Shown here piece after piece: positions 1 to 5,892 of a stretch of 11,491 nucleotides of DNA. The translations under genes and the position numbers were made by a program. The DNA is from Oscillospiraceae bacterium (GTDB taxonomy: Bacteria; Bacillota; Clostridia; Oscillospirales; UBA929). The DNA lies in contig JAIRML010000180.1 in NCBI GenBank assembly GCA_031258665.1, positions 1 to 11,491 of the forward strand. The letters run 5' to 3'. Numbering within the stretch: position 1 is the stretch's first letter; every line of letters starts with the position of its first letter. The notes beneath the pieces are model-generated. The model made no database searches. It was not told the origin of the DNA and worked only from the letters and a program-made list of their open reading frames with translations.

Positions 1-177
1 GAATTTCGCGAAATAGAACGCCTGCGCGCCGACGCCCGCCACAACGAGGCGTCGGCTCTCCTCCATGCCGAACGGCAGGCCGAAATGCGCACAGACGCCA
101 AATGGCAAGCTGTTGTGGCGGACAAGGAAGCGGAGATAGCGCGGCTTCGCGCTTTGCTTGATAAAACCAAACAATAA
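1..177 (+). CDS. C-terminal end of a coiled-coil protein of unknown function (5' end outside window)
   Basis: Frame 1 is open from the first base to a TAA at 175-177, giving the last 58 residues of a protein. The segment is rich in Glu, Arg, Ala, Lys and Gln, with Leu/Ile/Val spaced as in heptads (for example EIERLRADARHNEA near the start and EAEIARLRALLDKTKQ at the end). This suggests an alpha-helical coiled coil running to the C-terminus. The product is cytoplasmic-looking in this part, with no membrane segment. A good intrinsic terminator follows 5 bases after the stop codon, which supports a real gene end. I do not recognise the family from this fragment; a plasmid replication/recombination or SMC-like accessory protein would be compatible, but nothing in the fragment is diagnostic. 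Confidence 0.6.
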   Translation, partial: EFREIERLRADARHNEASALLHAERQAEMRTDAKWQAVVADKEAEIARLRALLDKTKQ

Positions 178-182
178 CGACG

Positions 183-217
183 GCGCGGCGGGAGGTTTTC
201 TCTCGCCGTGCTCTTTT
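183..217 (+). terminator. Rho-independent terminator of the coiled-coil gene
   Basis: A 12-bp stem is formed by 183-194 (GCGCGGCGGGAG) and 200-211 (CTCTCGCCGTGC), with two G-U pairs, a 5-nt loop (GTTTT) and the T-rich tail TCTTTT at 212-217. It starts 5 nt after the TAA of the preceding plus-strand gene. The rest of the gap to the tRNA (218-330) shows no gene or clear signal. Confidence 0.75.
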
Positions 218-330
218 CACGTTGGAAACATCATCAAAATCCGGAAGCTGCCGCAAGGGATCGTCGTTGAGAACGAATGAGAACTTTTTATACCAAGCCA
301 AGCGGTACAACATAAAAGGGAAGCAATACC

Positions 331-415
331 TGGTGCGGATGACAGGACTTGAACCTGCACGCCTTTCGGCATAAGAACCTAAATCTTACATGTCTGCCAG
401 TTCCATCACATCCGC
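331..415 (-). tRNA. tRNA-Leu (anticodon UAG)
   Basis: On the minus strand a class II tRNA of 82 nt plus encoded CCA can be folded. The acceptor arms GCGGATG and CATCCGC pair fully, followed by A73 and CCA (331-333). The anticodon stem TAAGA/TCTTA encloses the 7-nt loop TTTAGGT, so the anticodon is TAG (379-381), reading CUA leucine codons. A variable arm with a GCC-GAAA-GGC stem and a T arm with GGTTCAAGTC are visible, as expected for leucine. It begins 24 nt downstream of the stop of the dipeptidase gene on the same strand. No separate promoter is evident, so it may be transcribed with the rplU-to-dipeptidase operon and cut out. The anticodon UAG is not an amber suppressor (that needs CUA). 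Confidence 0.95.
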
Positions 416-439
416 ATATACCATTTCTGCCAGGGCCGA

Positions 440-1321
440 TTACCCTGTGCCGACGACGAAGTCGAAATAGGTGTCTGGGAAGGGTTCGTTTTGGAGGGTG
501 TAGTGCCACCACTCTTTTTCGTAGGCGGCAAAGCCCTCCGCCGCCATGGCTCCTTTGAGCCGCCGGCGGTGAGTCTGCTGGACATCGGTCAGCCCGGACG
601 CCCCGTGGTGGGAGATCGGGCCGAAAAAGTCAAACGGCCCGCCCATGTCGAGCTCCGCTCCGGTCGCCGCGTCACACAGCGTCAGATCCACCGTGCTGCC
701 CCGTGAATGGCCGGAACGGCGCGCGATGTAGCCGGCCGCCGCCAAGGCGGACTTCTCTATATCCGGATAGTGGATGGCCTTGCGCGCCGGGTCATCCGGC
801 TCGGCCGCCCAGGCCTGAAAGCGGTCCACCGCCCGCTGGGGGCGGTAGGCATCGAAGATCTTCAGCCCCAACCCCTCGGCCATGAGCGCCGTCTGCACCC
901 GCGCCAGCGCCTCGGCGGCCGGCCGGGTCAGTACGGCGCGCACCCCGGCGCCGTAGCCGTCCACCACGGCGCCCGTGAAGTTGTCCTTTGTCGCATAGCG
1001 CAGCGACTCCGCAACCTCCGGGGCCAGGTCGCTCACATAGACAAACCCGTCCGGCAGCGGCGCCTGGGCGGGTGCCGCTTGGGAGGGCGGCGACGTTTCG
1101 GAGACCCCCGGCGGCGCGGAGCTCGGAACGACCGGAGACGCCAGCGGCGGGGATATGCCCGGGCTGCCGGCGGCGGGGGCCTTTGCCTGTGTGGATGCGG
1201 AAGGGTACGCCGGCGGAACCGGCGCGTCCGCGTCCACCGTCGGCGGCGGGGCGCAACCCGCCAGCAGCAGGCACACAAACGCGCAGGACAGCGCCGCGCG
1301 GGCGTCGCGCCGGCCGGTCAT
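440..1321 (-). CDS. Lipoprotein D-Ala-D-Ala dipeptidase, VanX/DdpX family (peptidase M15D)
   Basis: A 293-residue zinc dipeptidase. Residues 1-23 are a lipoprotein signal: Arg residues, a hydrophobic stretch, then the lipobox LLAGC with Cys23. Residues 24-90 form a Pro/Ala/Ser-rich linker, and 91-293 the catalytic domain. Family motifs are present: Arg160 in DAYRP, zinc ligands His205 and Asp212 in SGHSRGSTVD, and catalytic Glu270 with ligand His273 in EKEWWHY; spacings match VanX. It should cleave D-Ala-D-Ala or similar wall dipeptides outside the membrane. The start at 1321 is chosen because its ATG overlaps the yebC stop as ATGA, implying translational coupling; a longer frame to 1492 merely runs through yebC. 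No vanH, vanA or vanRS genes are seen, so glycopeptide resistance is not indicated; wall turnover or nutrient scavenging is the likelier role. Confidence 0.9.
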   Translation of the reverse strand: MTGRRDARAALSCAFVCLLLAGCAPPPTVDADAPVPPAYPSASTQAKAPAAGSPGISPPLASPVVPSSAPPGVSETSPPSQAAPAQAPLPDGFVYVSDLAPEVAESLRYATKDNFTGAVVDGYGAGVRAVLTRPAAEALARVQTALMAEGLGLKIFDAYRPQRAVDRFQAWAAEPDDPARKAIHYPDIEKSALAAAGYIARRSGHSRGSTVDLTLCDAATGAELDMGGPFDFFGPISHHGASGLTDVQQTHRRRLKGAMAAEGFAAYEKEWWHYTLQNEPFPDTYFDFVVGTG

Positions 1322-2040
1322 TCGTCCCAGTTGTGCCAGACATTTTGTACGTCGTCGTTGTCCTCCAGCATGTCCAGCAGCCTCTGCATCCCCTTGGCCT
1401 GCTCCTCGTCCGTCAGCGCCACATAGGTCTGCGGCACGAGCTCCACCTGCGCCGACAGGAGGGTGTAGTCCTTCTTTTCCAGGGTCTCGCATACGGCCCC
1501 GAAGTCCTCCGGCGCCGTATAGATCTCAAACACTTCGTCCTCGGCGGCGAAATCCGCCGCCCCCGCCTCGAGCGCCGTCATCATGATATCGTCCTCGTCG
1601 CGGCCCGCCCGCTCAACGACAATGACGCCCTTGGGGTCAAAGGACCAGGCCACGCAGCCGGAAGGCCCCAGGTTGCCGCCGTTTTTGTCGAAGTAATGGC
1701 GCATCTCGGAGGCGGTGCGGTTCCGGTTGTCCGTCATTGTCTCGACAATAACAGCCACCCCCGCCGGCCCGTAGCCCTCGTAGCGGATCGACTCATATGT
1801 CTCCCCCGCCCCGCCGCCGGCGGCCCGCTCAATGACGCGCCGGATGTTGTCCGACGGCACATTGCCGGCCCGCGCCTTGGCAATGACGTCTTTGAGCCGG
1901 GCGTTTGAGGCCGGGTCCGGCCCGCCCTCCCGCACAGCGACAATGATCTCCCGCGAGAGTTTCGTGAAGATCTTGGCGCGCTGGGCGTCGGTTTTCTCCT
2001 TTTTGTGCGCGATGTTCTTCCACTTTGAATGCCCTGACAT
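1318..2040 (-). CDS. yebC: YebC/PmpR family protein (translation factor / DNA-binding regulator)
   Basis: A 240-residue protein of the usual family length. It begins with the hallmark MSGHSKWKNIAHKKEKTD and continues with KIFTKLSREIIVAVREGG and the NIRRVIERA segment, all characteristic of YebC. Family members were first described as transcriptional regulators; the YebC/TACO1 group is now also known to help ribosomes through polyproline stretches. The protein is cytoplasmic. A ribosome binding site (AGGGGTGA, 2047-2054) lies 6 nt before the ATG. It follows obgE by 56 nt and overlaps the lipoprotein dipeptidase gene by 4 bases (ATGA). Both neighbours encode proline runs (PPPP in ObgE, PPP in the lipoprotein), which fits a translational role but does not prove a link. 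Confidence 0.96.
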   Translation of the reverse strand: MSGHSKWKNIAHKKEKTDAQRAKIFTKLSREIIVAVREGGPDPASNARLKDVIAKARAGNVPSDNIRRVIERAAGGGAGETYESIRYEGYGPAGVAVIVETMTDNRNRTASEMRHYFDKNGGNLGPSGCVAWSFDPKGVIVVERAGRDEDDIMMTALEAGAADFAAEDEVFEIYTAPEDFGAVCETLEKKDYTLLSAQVELVPQTYVALTDEEQAKGMQRLLDMLEDNDDVQNVWHNWDE

Positions 2041-2066
2041 AGTCGCTCACCCCTGATGAGAATCTG

Positions 2067-2086
2067 CCGGACCCGCCGCGGGCCGG
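2067..2086. other. Short GC hairpin between obgE and yebC
   Basis: CCGG (2067-2070) pairs with CCGG (2083-2086), and CCCG (2072-2075) with CGGG (2079-2082), leaving one bulged A and a 3-nt loop. The T-run (TGTTTTTGTTT) follows on the plus strand, where no gene reads in. On the mRNA strand it is preceded by an A-rich stretch, so it is not a terminator for obgE. It may influence mRNA decay or the relative expression of the two genes, or be chance in GC-rich DNA. Confidence 0.3.
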
Positions 2087-2096
2087 TGTTTTTGTT

Positions 2097-3374
2097 TCAT
2101 CTTACATATTCGAACTCACAGTCGTAGATGCTGACGATGTCGCCTTCGGCGATGCCCTGCGCCTCCAGGCGGTGGAAGAGCCCCGCGCCGCGCAGCATCC
2201 GGTCGAAATACATGCGGGACTCGTAGTCCGAGAGATTCACATTGCTCAGCAGCCGCGCGAGCCAGACGCCCTCCACGAGCCAGGTGCGGCCCTCGCACCG
2301 GATGGTCATCTCGCCCGGGCTGCCCAAGTCGGGCGGCGGCGGGATGTATTCATCCTCGTACACCGTCACCGGCGGCAAGGACGGCAGCCGGGCGGCCACA
2401 GCTGCCGTCAGCGCGTCCACGCCGGACCGGGTGGCGCCGGAGATGGGAAACACCGGAATGTCCAGCGCGGCCAGGCGCTCCGTGAGCGCCCGGAGCGGCC
2501 CATCGCCGCCTCGCAGAAGATCGCACTTGTTGGCGGCCACGATCTGGGGCCGCGCGGCCAGCGACGGGCTGTACGCGCGCAACTCCGCGCAGATGGCGTC
2601 GAAGTCCTCCACCGGGTCGCGGCCCTCCAGTCCGGACACATCCACCACGTGGACCAGCAGCCGGCAGCGGTCCACGTGCCGCAGGAACTCGTGTCCGAGC
2701 CCCGCGCCGCTGGCCGCGCCCTCGATCAGGCCGGGGATATCGGCCACGACAAAGGCGCTGCCCTCCCCCACGCGCACCACGCCCAGGTTTGGGGTCAGCG
2801 TTGTAAACGGGTACCCCGCGATCTTGGGCCGCGCGGCGGATACCACGGAAAGCAGCGTGGACTTCCCGGCGTTGGGGAACCCCACGAGCCCCACATCCGC
2901 CAACAATTTGAGCTCCAGCACGATGTCCCGCTCCTCGCCGGGCAGCCCCGCCTTGGCAAAGCGCGGACACTGCCGCGTCGCGGTGGCAAAGTGCCGGTTG
3001 CCCCAGCCGCCCCGCCCGCCCCGGGCCGCGAGGTAAGGGCCTTCGGCGGCGGACATGTCGTGGATGATCGCGCCGGTGGCCGCGTCCCGCAGCAGTGTGC
3101 CGGACGGCACGCGGATCGTCAGATCGGCGCCGCCGCGCCCGCTGCAAGCTTTGGTCCCGCCGTTCTGACCGTCGGCGGCCTCGTAACGGCGGCGGTAGCG
3201 AAAATCCATCAGCGTGGACAGGCCGGGATCCGTCACCAGATAGACATGCCCACCCCGGCCGCCGTCGCCCCCGTCCGGGCCGCCGGCCGCCACGTACTTC
3301 TCCCGATGAAAGGAGACGGCGCCGTTCCCGCCGCGCCCCGCGCGCAGGGTGATTCTGGCCGTATCAATAAACAT
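2097..3374 (-). CDS. obgE: GTPase Obg (ribosome assembly, CgtA/ObgE)
   Basis: A 425-residue GTPase with three domains. Residues 1-158 form the glycine-rich Obg fold (for example GGPDGGDGGRGG at 31-42 and ARGGRGGWGN at 117-126). Residues 159-330 form the G domain with G1 GFPNAGKST (165-173), switch I YPFTTLTPN (188-196), G3 DIPG (212-215), G4 NKCD (282-285) and G5 SGA (312-314). About 350-425 is the C-terminal OCT domain seen in many Gram-positive Obg proteins. It binds the 50S particle and takes part in late assembly and stress signalling. I place the start at the ATG at 3374, preceded by GGGAG at 7 nt; the frame stays open further upstream, but that part lacks family similarity. PPPP occurs at 345-348. 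It lies downstream of rplU and rpmA, the classic arrangement. Confidence 0.97.
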   Translation of the reverse strand: MFIDTARITLRAGRGGNGAVSFHREKYVAAGGPDGGDGGRGGHVYLVTDPGLSTLMDFRYRRRYEAADGQNGGTKACSGRGGADLTIRVPSGTLLRDAATGAIIHDMSAAEGPYLAARGGRGGWGNRHFATATRQCPRFAKAGLPGEERDIVLELKLLADVGLVGFPNAGKSTLLSVVSAARPKIAGYPFTTLTPNLGVVRVGEGSAFVVADIPGLIEGAASGAGLGHEFLRHVDRCRLLVHVVDVSGLEGRDPVEDFDAICAELRAYSPSLAARPQIVAANKCDLLRGGDGPLRALTERLAALDIPVFPISGATRSGVDALTAAVAARLPSLPPVTVYEDEYIPPPPDLGSPGEMTIRCEGRTWLVEGVWLARLLSNVNLSDYESRMYFDRMLRGAGLFHRLEAQGIAEGDIVSIYDCEFEYVR

Positions 3375-3440
3375 ATCGCAACTCCCAAACAAACTCGCTC
3401 TCCGCAGACCACGGCGCCGCCCGCGCCGCCGGACCCCGAA

Positions 3441-3469
3441 GAACGGGCCGGGCAAAGCCCGGCCCGTTC
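3441..3469 (-). promoter_or_regulatory. 13-bp hairpin between rpmA and obgE (possible attenuator or processing site)
   Basis: A perfect 13-bp inverted repeat, 3441-3453 with 3457-3469, encloses a 3-nt loop. It lies in the 156-nt gap after rpmA. On the mRNA strand it is followed by TTCGGGG rather than a U-run, so it is a poor intrinsic terminator. It could reduce read-through from the ribosomal protein genes into obgE, or protect the upstream transcript's 3' end. No clear promoter for obgE is visible between it and the obgE start. Confidence 0.5.
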
Positions 3470-3530
3470 GCAACATGTACTTGCAGGGCAGACCCGCCCC
3501 GGACACCGCCGCGGCCGGCCGCCTCCGGTC

Positions 3531-3791
3531 TCACTCGGCCGGCTCGTAAATAGAAACCTGCTTGCGGTCGCGGCCCAGCCGCTCAAAGCGGACACGGCCG
3601 GACGCCAGGGCAAAGAGAGTGTCGTCACGGCCGCGACCCACATTGATGCCGGGGTGGATCTTCGTGCCGCGCTGCCGCACCAAAATGTTGCCGGCCAACA
3701 CAAACTGGCCGTCGGCGCGCTTTGCGCCCAATCGCTTGGACTCGGACTCGCGGCCGTTGCGCGAGGAGCCCATCCCTTTTTTATGAGCCAT
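3531..3791 (-). CDS. rpmA: 50S ribosomal protein L27, without N-terminal extension
   Basis: An 86-residue protein matching L27 throughout: AHKKGMGSSRNGRESESKRLG at the start, then GQFVLAGNILVRQRGTKIHPG and VGRGRDDTLFA. L27 sits near the peptidyl transferase centre, where its N-terminus approaches the tRNA ends. The ATG at 3791 directly precedes AHKKG, and an in-frame TGA lies a few codons upstream. There is therefore no room for the short cleaved leader typical of Bacillota L27. The 45-nt gap to rplU also excludes the prp (ysxB) protease gene that normally sits there. A GGAGG site lies 10 nt before the ATG, slightly long spacing. Confidence 0.97.
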   Translation of the reverse strand: MAHKKGMGSSRNGRESESKRLGAKRADGQFVLAGNILVRQRGTKIHPGINVGRGRDDTLFALASGRVRFERLGRDRKQVSIYEPAE

Positions 3792-3836
3792 ACCGGTGTA
3801 GCCTCCGTTTTCATTTCATATTTGATGGCGGAGAGA

Positions 3837-4148
3837 TCAGACCTCGATCTTGTCGATCGTCACCTTCGTGTAGGGCTGACGATGGCCCTGCCGGCGGCGG
3901 TAGTTCTTCTTGGCCTTCATCTTGAAGACGATGATCTTTTTGTCTTTTCCATGCTTCAACACGGCGCCGCTCACCTTGGCGCCGTCCAACAGGGGCGCTC
4001 CCAGCCTCACGTCGTCGCCTGTAAAAACGGCCAGCACGCGGTCAAAGACCACCTCCGCGCCCTCCTCGGCGGGCAGCTTCTCGATGAAGATGACGTCGCC
4101 CTCTTGCACCCGATACTGCTAGCCGCCGGTTTCAATGAAGGCATGCAT
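3837..4148 (-). CDS. rplU: 50S ribosomal protein L21, reading frame interrupted by UAG at codon 10
   Basis: The full frame from ATG (4146-4148) to TGA (3837-3839) would give 103 residues, the normal L21 length. It begins MHAFIETGG, then TAG (4119-4121), then QYRVQEGDVIFIEKLPAEEG and a typical L21 remainder (NYRRRQGHRQPYTKVTIDKIEV at the end). In the family the residue between ETGG and QY is a conserved Lys; AAG to TAG is a single base change. GAGG lies 7 nt before the ATG. If the stop is real, a GTG at 4107-4109 could restart translation, giving 90 residues that lack the first beta strand; no good ribosome binding site precedes it. Alternatives are a sequencing error, natural suppression, or a second rplU copy elsewhere. 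L21 binds 23S rRNA early in 50S assembly. The gene leads the operon behind a strong promoter. Confidence 0.9.
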
Positions 4149-4225
4149 GCATTTTCCTCGCTTGTCCTCAGTCTCGCTCTTGGGGTGGAGAAAGCACTCA
4201 CTTATCAAACCCCTGCGAAGCGGCC
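4149..4225 (-). promoter_or_regulatory. 5' leader of rplU, possibly an L21-type autoregulatory leader
   Basis: About 76 nt separate the predicted transcription start (near 4225) from the rplU ATG. The leader can form nested pairs: GGGG near its middle with CCCC, enclosing GTG-AG with CT-CAC. It ends in the ribosome binding site GAGGAAAA. L21 leader RNAs are known in Bacillota upstream of rplU, so a homologue is plausible. I cannot match it to the published consensus by eye, so the call is tentative. Confidence 0.35.
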
Positions 4226-4230
4226 TATAC

Positions 4231-4259
4231 AGTTTACCATCTCCGCAGAGGTTTGTCAA
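4231..4259 (-). promoter_or_regulatory. Sigma-A-type promoter of the rplU-rpmA-obgE-yebC operon
   Basis: On the minus strand, TTGACA (4254-4259, a perfect -35) and TAAACT (4231-4236, 4 of 6 bases of the -10) are separated by exactly 17 nt. Transcription would start near 4225, about 76 nt before the rplU ATG. No other promoter of similar quality is seen upstream of the later operon genes. Confidence 0.8.
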
Positions 4260-4309
4260 GGATATCTGATTATTGATTTTACTGCAAAAATATAATGAAC
4301 GAGGGCTTT

Positions 4310-4359
4310 TATACTGAATATTGTGTCATTGCCAAAGCAATGACACAATATTCAGTATA
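4310..4359. repeat. Perfect 23-bp inverted repeat with 4-nt loop
   Basis: The left arm, 4310-4332 (begins TATACTGAATATTG), is exactly complementary to the right arm, 4337-4359 (ends CAATATTCAGTATA); the loop is CAAA. It is AT-rich in a GC-rich region. Neither side has a U-run, so it is not a normal terminator. It lies about 50 bp upstream of the rplU -35 box and 14 bp from repeat R1. A cruciform, a protein-binding palindrome or a miniature mobile element are all possible. Confidence 0.8.
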
Positions 4360-4373
4360 TCAAATCCGTTCCT

Positions 4374-4448
4374 TAGTACCTTGTTGCCGCGAAGCGGCAA
4401 TAAAAAACAAAAATTATGGTTGTGGGCTGCAAGGGCAGCCCACGTTGG
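4374..4448 (+). repeat. Two-hairpin dispersed repeat, copy R1
   Basis: A 75-nt unit that begins TAGTACCTTG and ends CACGTTGG. Hairpin 1 is TTGCCGC (4384-4390) with GCGGCAA (4394-4400), followed by an A-rich linker. Hairpin 2 is GTGGGCTGC (4422-4430) with GCAGCCCAC (4435-4443), loop AAGG. The same layout recurs at 6698-6772 and 7995-8070. It lies in the 404-nt gap between the aldo/keto reductase gene and rplU. A T-run (GGCTTTTTT) follows it on the plus strand, where no gene reads in. The remainder of the gap, 4449-4552, holds no convincing gene. Confidence 0.8.
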
Positions 4449-4533
4449 CTTTTTTGCAGTGGAATCATTATTTGATCATTTTTGGTGATTTGCCGTGTCA
4501 AAAGTCTCGCCGGGAGGTCTCGCTACACCCTGT

Positions 4534-4552
4534 CGGGCGTGGCGCCAGCCCG
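4534..4552 (-). terminator. Weak hairpin directly after the aldo/keto reductase gene
   Basis: CGGGC (4534-4538) pairs with GCCCG (4548-4552) around a self-complementary TGGCGCCA core, starting immediately after the stop codon. There is no U-run on the minus strand, so terminator function is uncertain. No better terminator is seen before the rplU promoter. Confidence 0.3.
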
Positions 4553-5710
4553 TCACGCCCCCAGCGCCTCGTGTATCACCGGCATCCACCGGCTGATGTC
4601 GATGCCCTGCGGGCACTTGGGCTCGCAGGCGGCGCAGCCGGTGCAGAAGGCGGCCTGGGCCGAGGGCCCGCCAAACGCGGGGATCCGCCTGTACTCCGCC
4701 CGCGCGAGCGCTTTGTTTTCAAACATCGACCCGACGTTATACGCCTCGAAATTTTTGGGGATGTCGACGCCGCTGGGGCAAGGCATGCAATACGAGCACC
4801 GCGTGCAGGGGATGCTCTCCACCTCCTTGAACGCGGCCTGGACACGCTCCACCAGCGCCGCGTCCTCCGGCGTCAGCATGCCGGCCCGCGCGGCCTTGGC
4901 GTAGGCGACATTCTCCCGGGTCTGCCGCATGTCGCTCATGCCGCTCAGCAAAAGCGAGACTTCCGGCATGTTCCACAGCCAGTCGAGCGCCCACGCCACG
5001 GGGCTCTTCCGCACGGGATGCGCCTCCCACAGAGCCCGCACCTTCGCGGGCGGAGCAGCGAGTTTTCCGCCAAGCAGCGGTTCCATGACAACGACACCCA
5101 ACCCGCGCGCGGCCGCGTAACGGAGCCCGGCGAGGCCCGCCTGGTTCTCCGTGTCCAGGTAGTTGAGCTGGATCTGGCAAAATGCCCAACCGTCGTACCC
5201 GTCCATGATCTGTAAAAAGCTCTCATAGCGGTTGTCGTGGTACGAAAATCCAATGTGCCCAATCTTGCCGGCCTGCTTCGCTCTCTCCGCCCTCGTGAGC
5301 AGGTCATGGCGTAGGACAATGTCCGTCCAGCGCTCACCGCTCAAGGCATGCAGGAGGTAGTAATCGATGTATTCATCGCCCAGCCGGCGCAGCTGTTCCT
5401 CCAAAAACCGGTCAAAATCGCCCGCCTCCTGAATGAGAAACACGGGGGACTTGGTCGCAAGCTTCACTTTGGCCCGGTAGCCGTCCCGCAGCGCTTTGCC
5501 GGTGACCACTTCGCTCTGCCCGCCGTGATACGGGTAGGCCGTGTCCACATAGTTGACGCCGTTGTCGATGGCGTACCGAAGCATGGCGATCGCTTCGCCT
5601 TCGACCACGTCGCTGCTGAAGGGCGCGTTGTCGCGCGTGGGCAGCCGCATCATGCCAAATCCGAGCGGCGAAACTTTGTCTCCCAAATCTCCAAATTGCC
5701 TGTATTGCAT
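4553..5710 (-). CDS. Aldo/keto reductase with C-terminal 2x[4Fe-4S] ferredoxin-type domain
   Basis: A 385-residue oxidoreductase. Residues 1-280 form the aldo/keto reductase barrel: the N-terminal LGFGMMRLP, then the catalytic set Asp56 and Tyr61 in DTAYPY, Lys87 and His121 in YYLLHAL. Residues 300-370 carry two iron-sulphur motifs: Cys302, 305, 308 and 311, and Cys356, 359, 362 and 366, each followed by Pro. The family pairs NAD(P)H chemistry with electron carriers in anaerobes; the substrate is unknown. It is soluble. The ATG at 5710 is preceded by AGGAGG at 7 nt; an in-frame TTG two codons upstream is less likely. It stands alone on the minus strand, just after the cdd remnant. Confidence 0.93.
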   Translation of the reverse strand: MQYRQFGDLGDKVSPLGFGMMRLPTRDNAPFSSDVVEGEAIAMLRYAIDNGVNYVDTAYPYHGGQSEVVTGKALRDGYRAKVKLATKSPVFLIQEAGDFDRFLEEQLRRLGDEYIDYYLLHALSGERWTDIVLRHDLLTRAERAKQAGKIGHIGFSYHDNRYESFLQIMDGYDGWAFCQIQLNYLDTENQAGLAGLRYAAARGLGVVVMEPLLGGKLAAPPAKVRALWEAHPVRKSPVAWALDWLWNMPEVSLLLSGMSDMRQTRENVAYAKAARAGMLTPEDAALVERVQAAFKEVESIPCTRCSYCMPCPSGVDIPKNFEAYNVGSMFENKALARAEYRRIPAFGGPSAQAAFCTGCAACEPKCPQGIDISRWMPVIHEALGA

Positions 5711-5729
5711 AGCCAAACCTCCTCTTTTG

Positions 5730-5886
5730 TCACAACCGGGGTGTCCCCTTCACGCCCGCAATGTTGCAGCCGAGGAAGACCCGCCCGCGGGTGTCCTGCA
5801 ACGCGGCGCCCACCGAAAACCGGGAATAAGGCGCATAGGCCATCGGCAATACGCCGATGGCCCGTGTGACAAGTTCTCGATGCGAC
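5730..5886 (-). pseudogene. cdd: Remnant of a cytidine deaminase gene (N-terminus only)
   Basis: On the minus strand, between the proline-rich membrane protein and the reductase, a frame reads RELVTRAIGVLP then MAYAPYSRFSVGAALQD and TRGRVFLGCNI before ending AGVKGTPRL and TGA (5730-5732). The blocks AYAPYSxFxVGAAL and GCNI are the hallmark N-terminus of cytidine deaminase. The zinc-binding HAE and PCxxC parts, about two thirds of a normal protein of some 130 residues, are missing. No ATG with a ribosome binding site precedes it; an in-frame TTG at 5884-5886 is the best left. A deletion seems to have joined its 5' part to the reductase upstream region. A 10-bp inverted repeat (5838-5847 with 5853-5862) lies inside it. 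Confidence 0.75.
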
Positions 5887-5892
5887 AAGGGA

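Noticed and set aside
331..415. tRNA with anticodon UAG as a possible suppressor of the amber codon in rplU
   Set aside because: Anticodon UAG reads CUA leucine codons. Reading a UAG codon needs anticodon CUA.
440..1321. Glycopeptide resistance cluster
   Set aside because: Only the VanX-like enzyme is present, as a lipoprotein in a housekeeping operon, without ligase, dehydrogenase or sensor genes.
2172..4295. 707-codon plus-strand open frame
   Set aside because: It is antisense to obgE, rpmA and rplU, all of which match known families. Long antisense frames are common in GC-rich DNA.
4504..4523. Short direct repeat GTCTCGC 13 nt apart
   Set aside because: Seven bases in GC-rich DNA are expected by chance, and no element lies between the copies.
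4295..5215. Long plus-strand frame starting MNEGFYTEY and running through the repeats into the reductase gene
   Set aside because: Its first part is a translation of the palindrome and repeat R1, and the rest is antisense to the well-supported reductase gene; no ribosome binding site is present.
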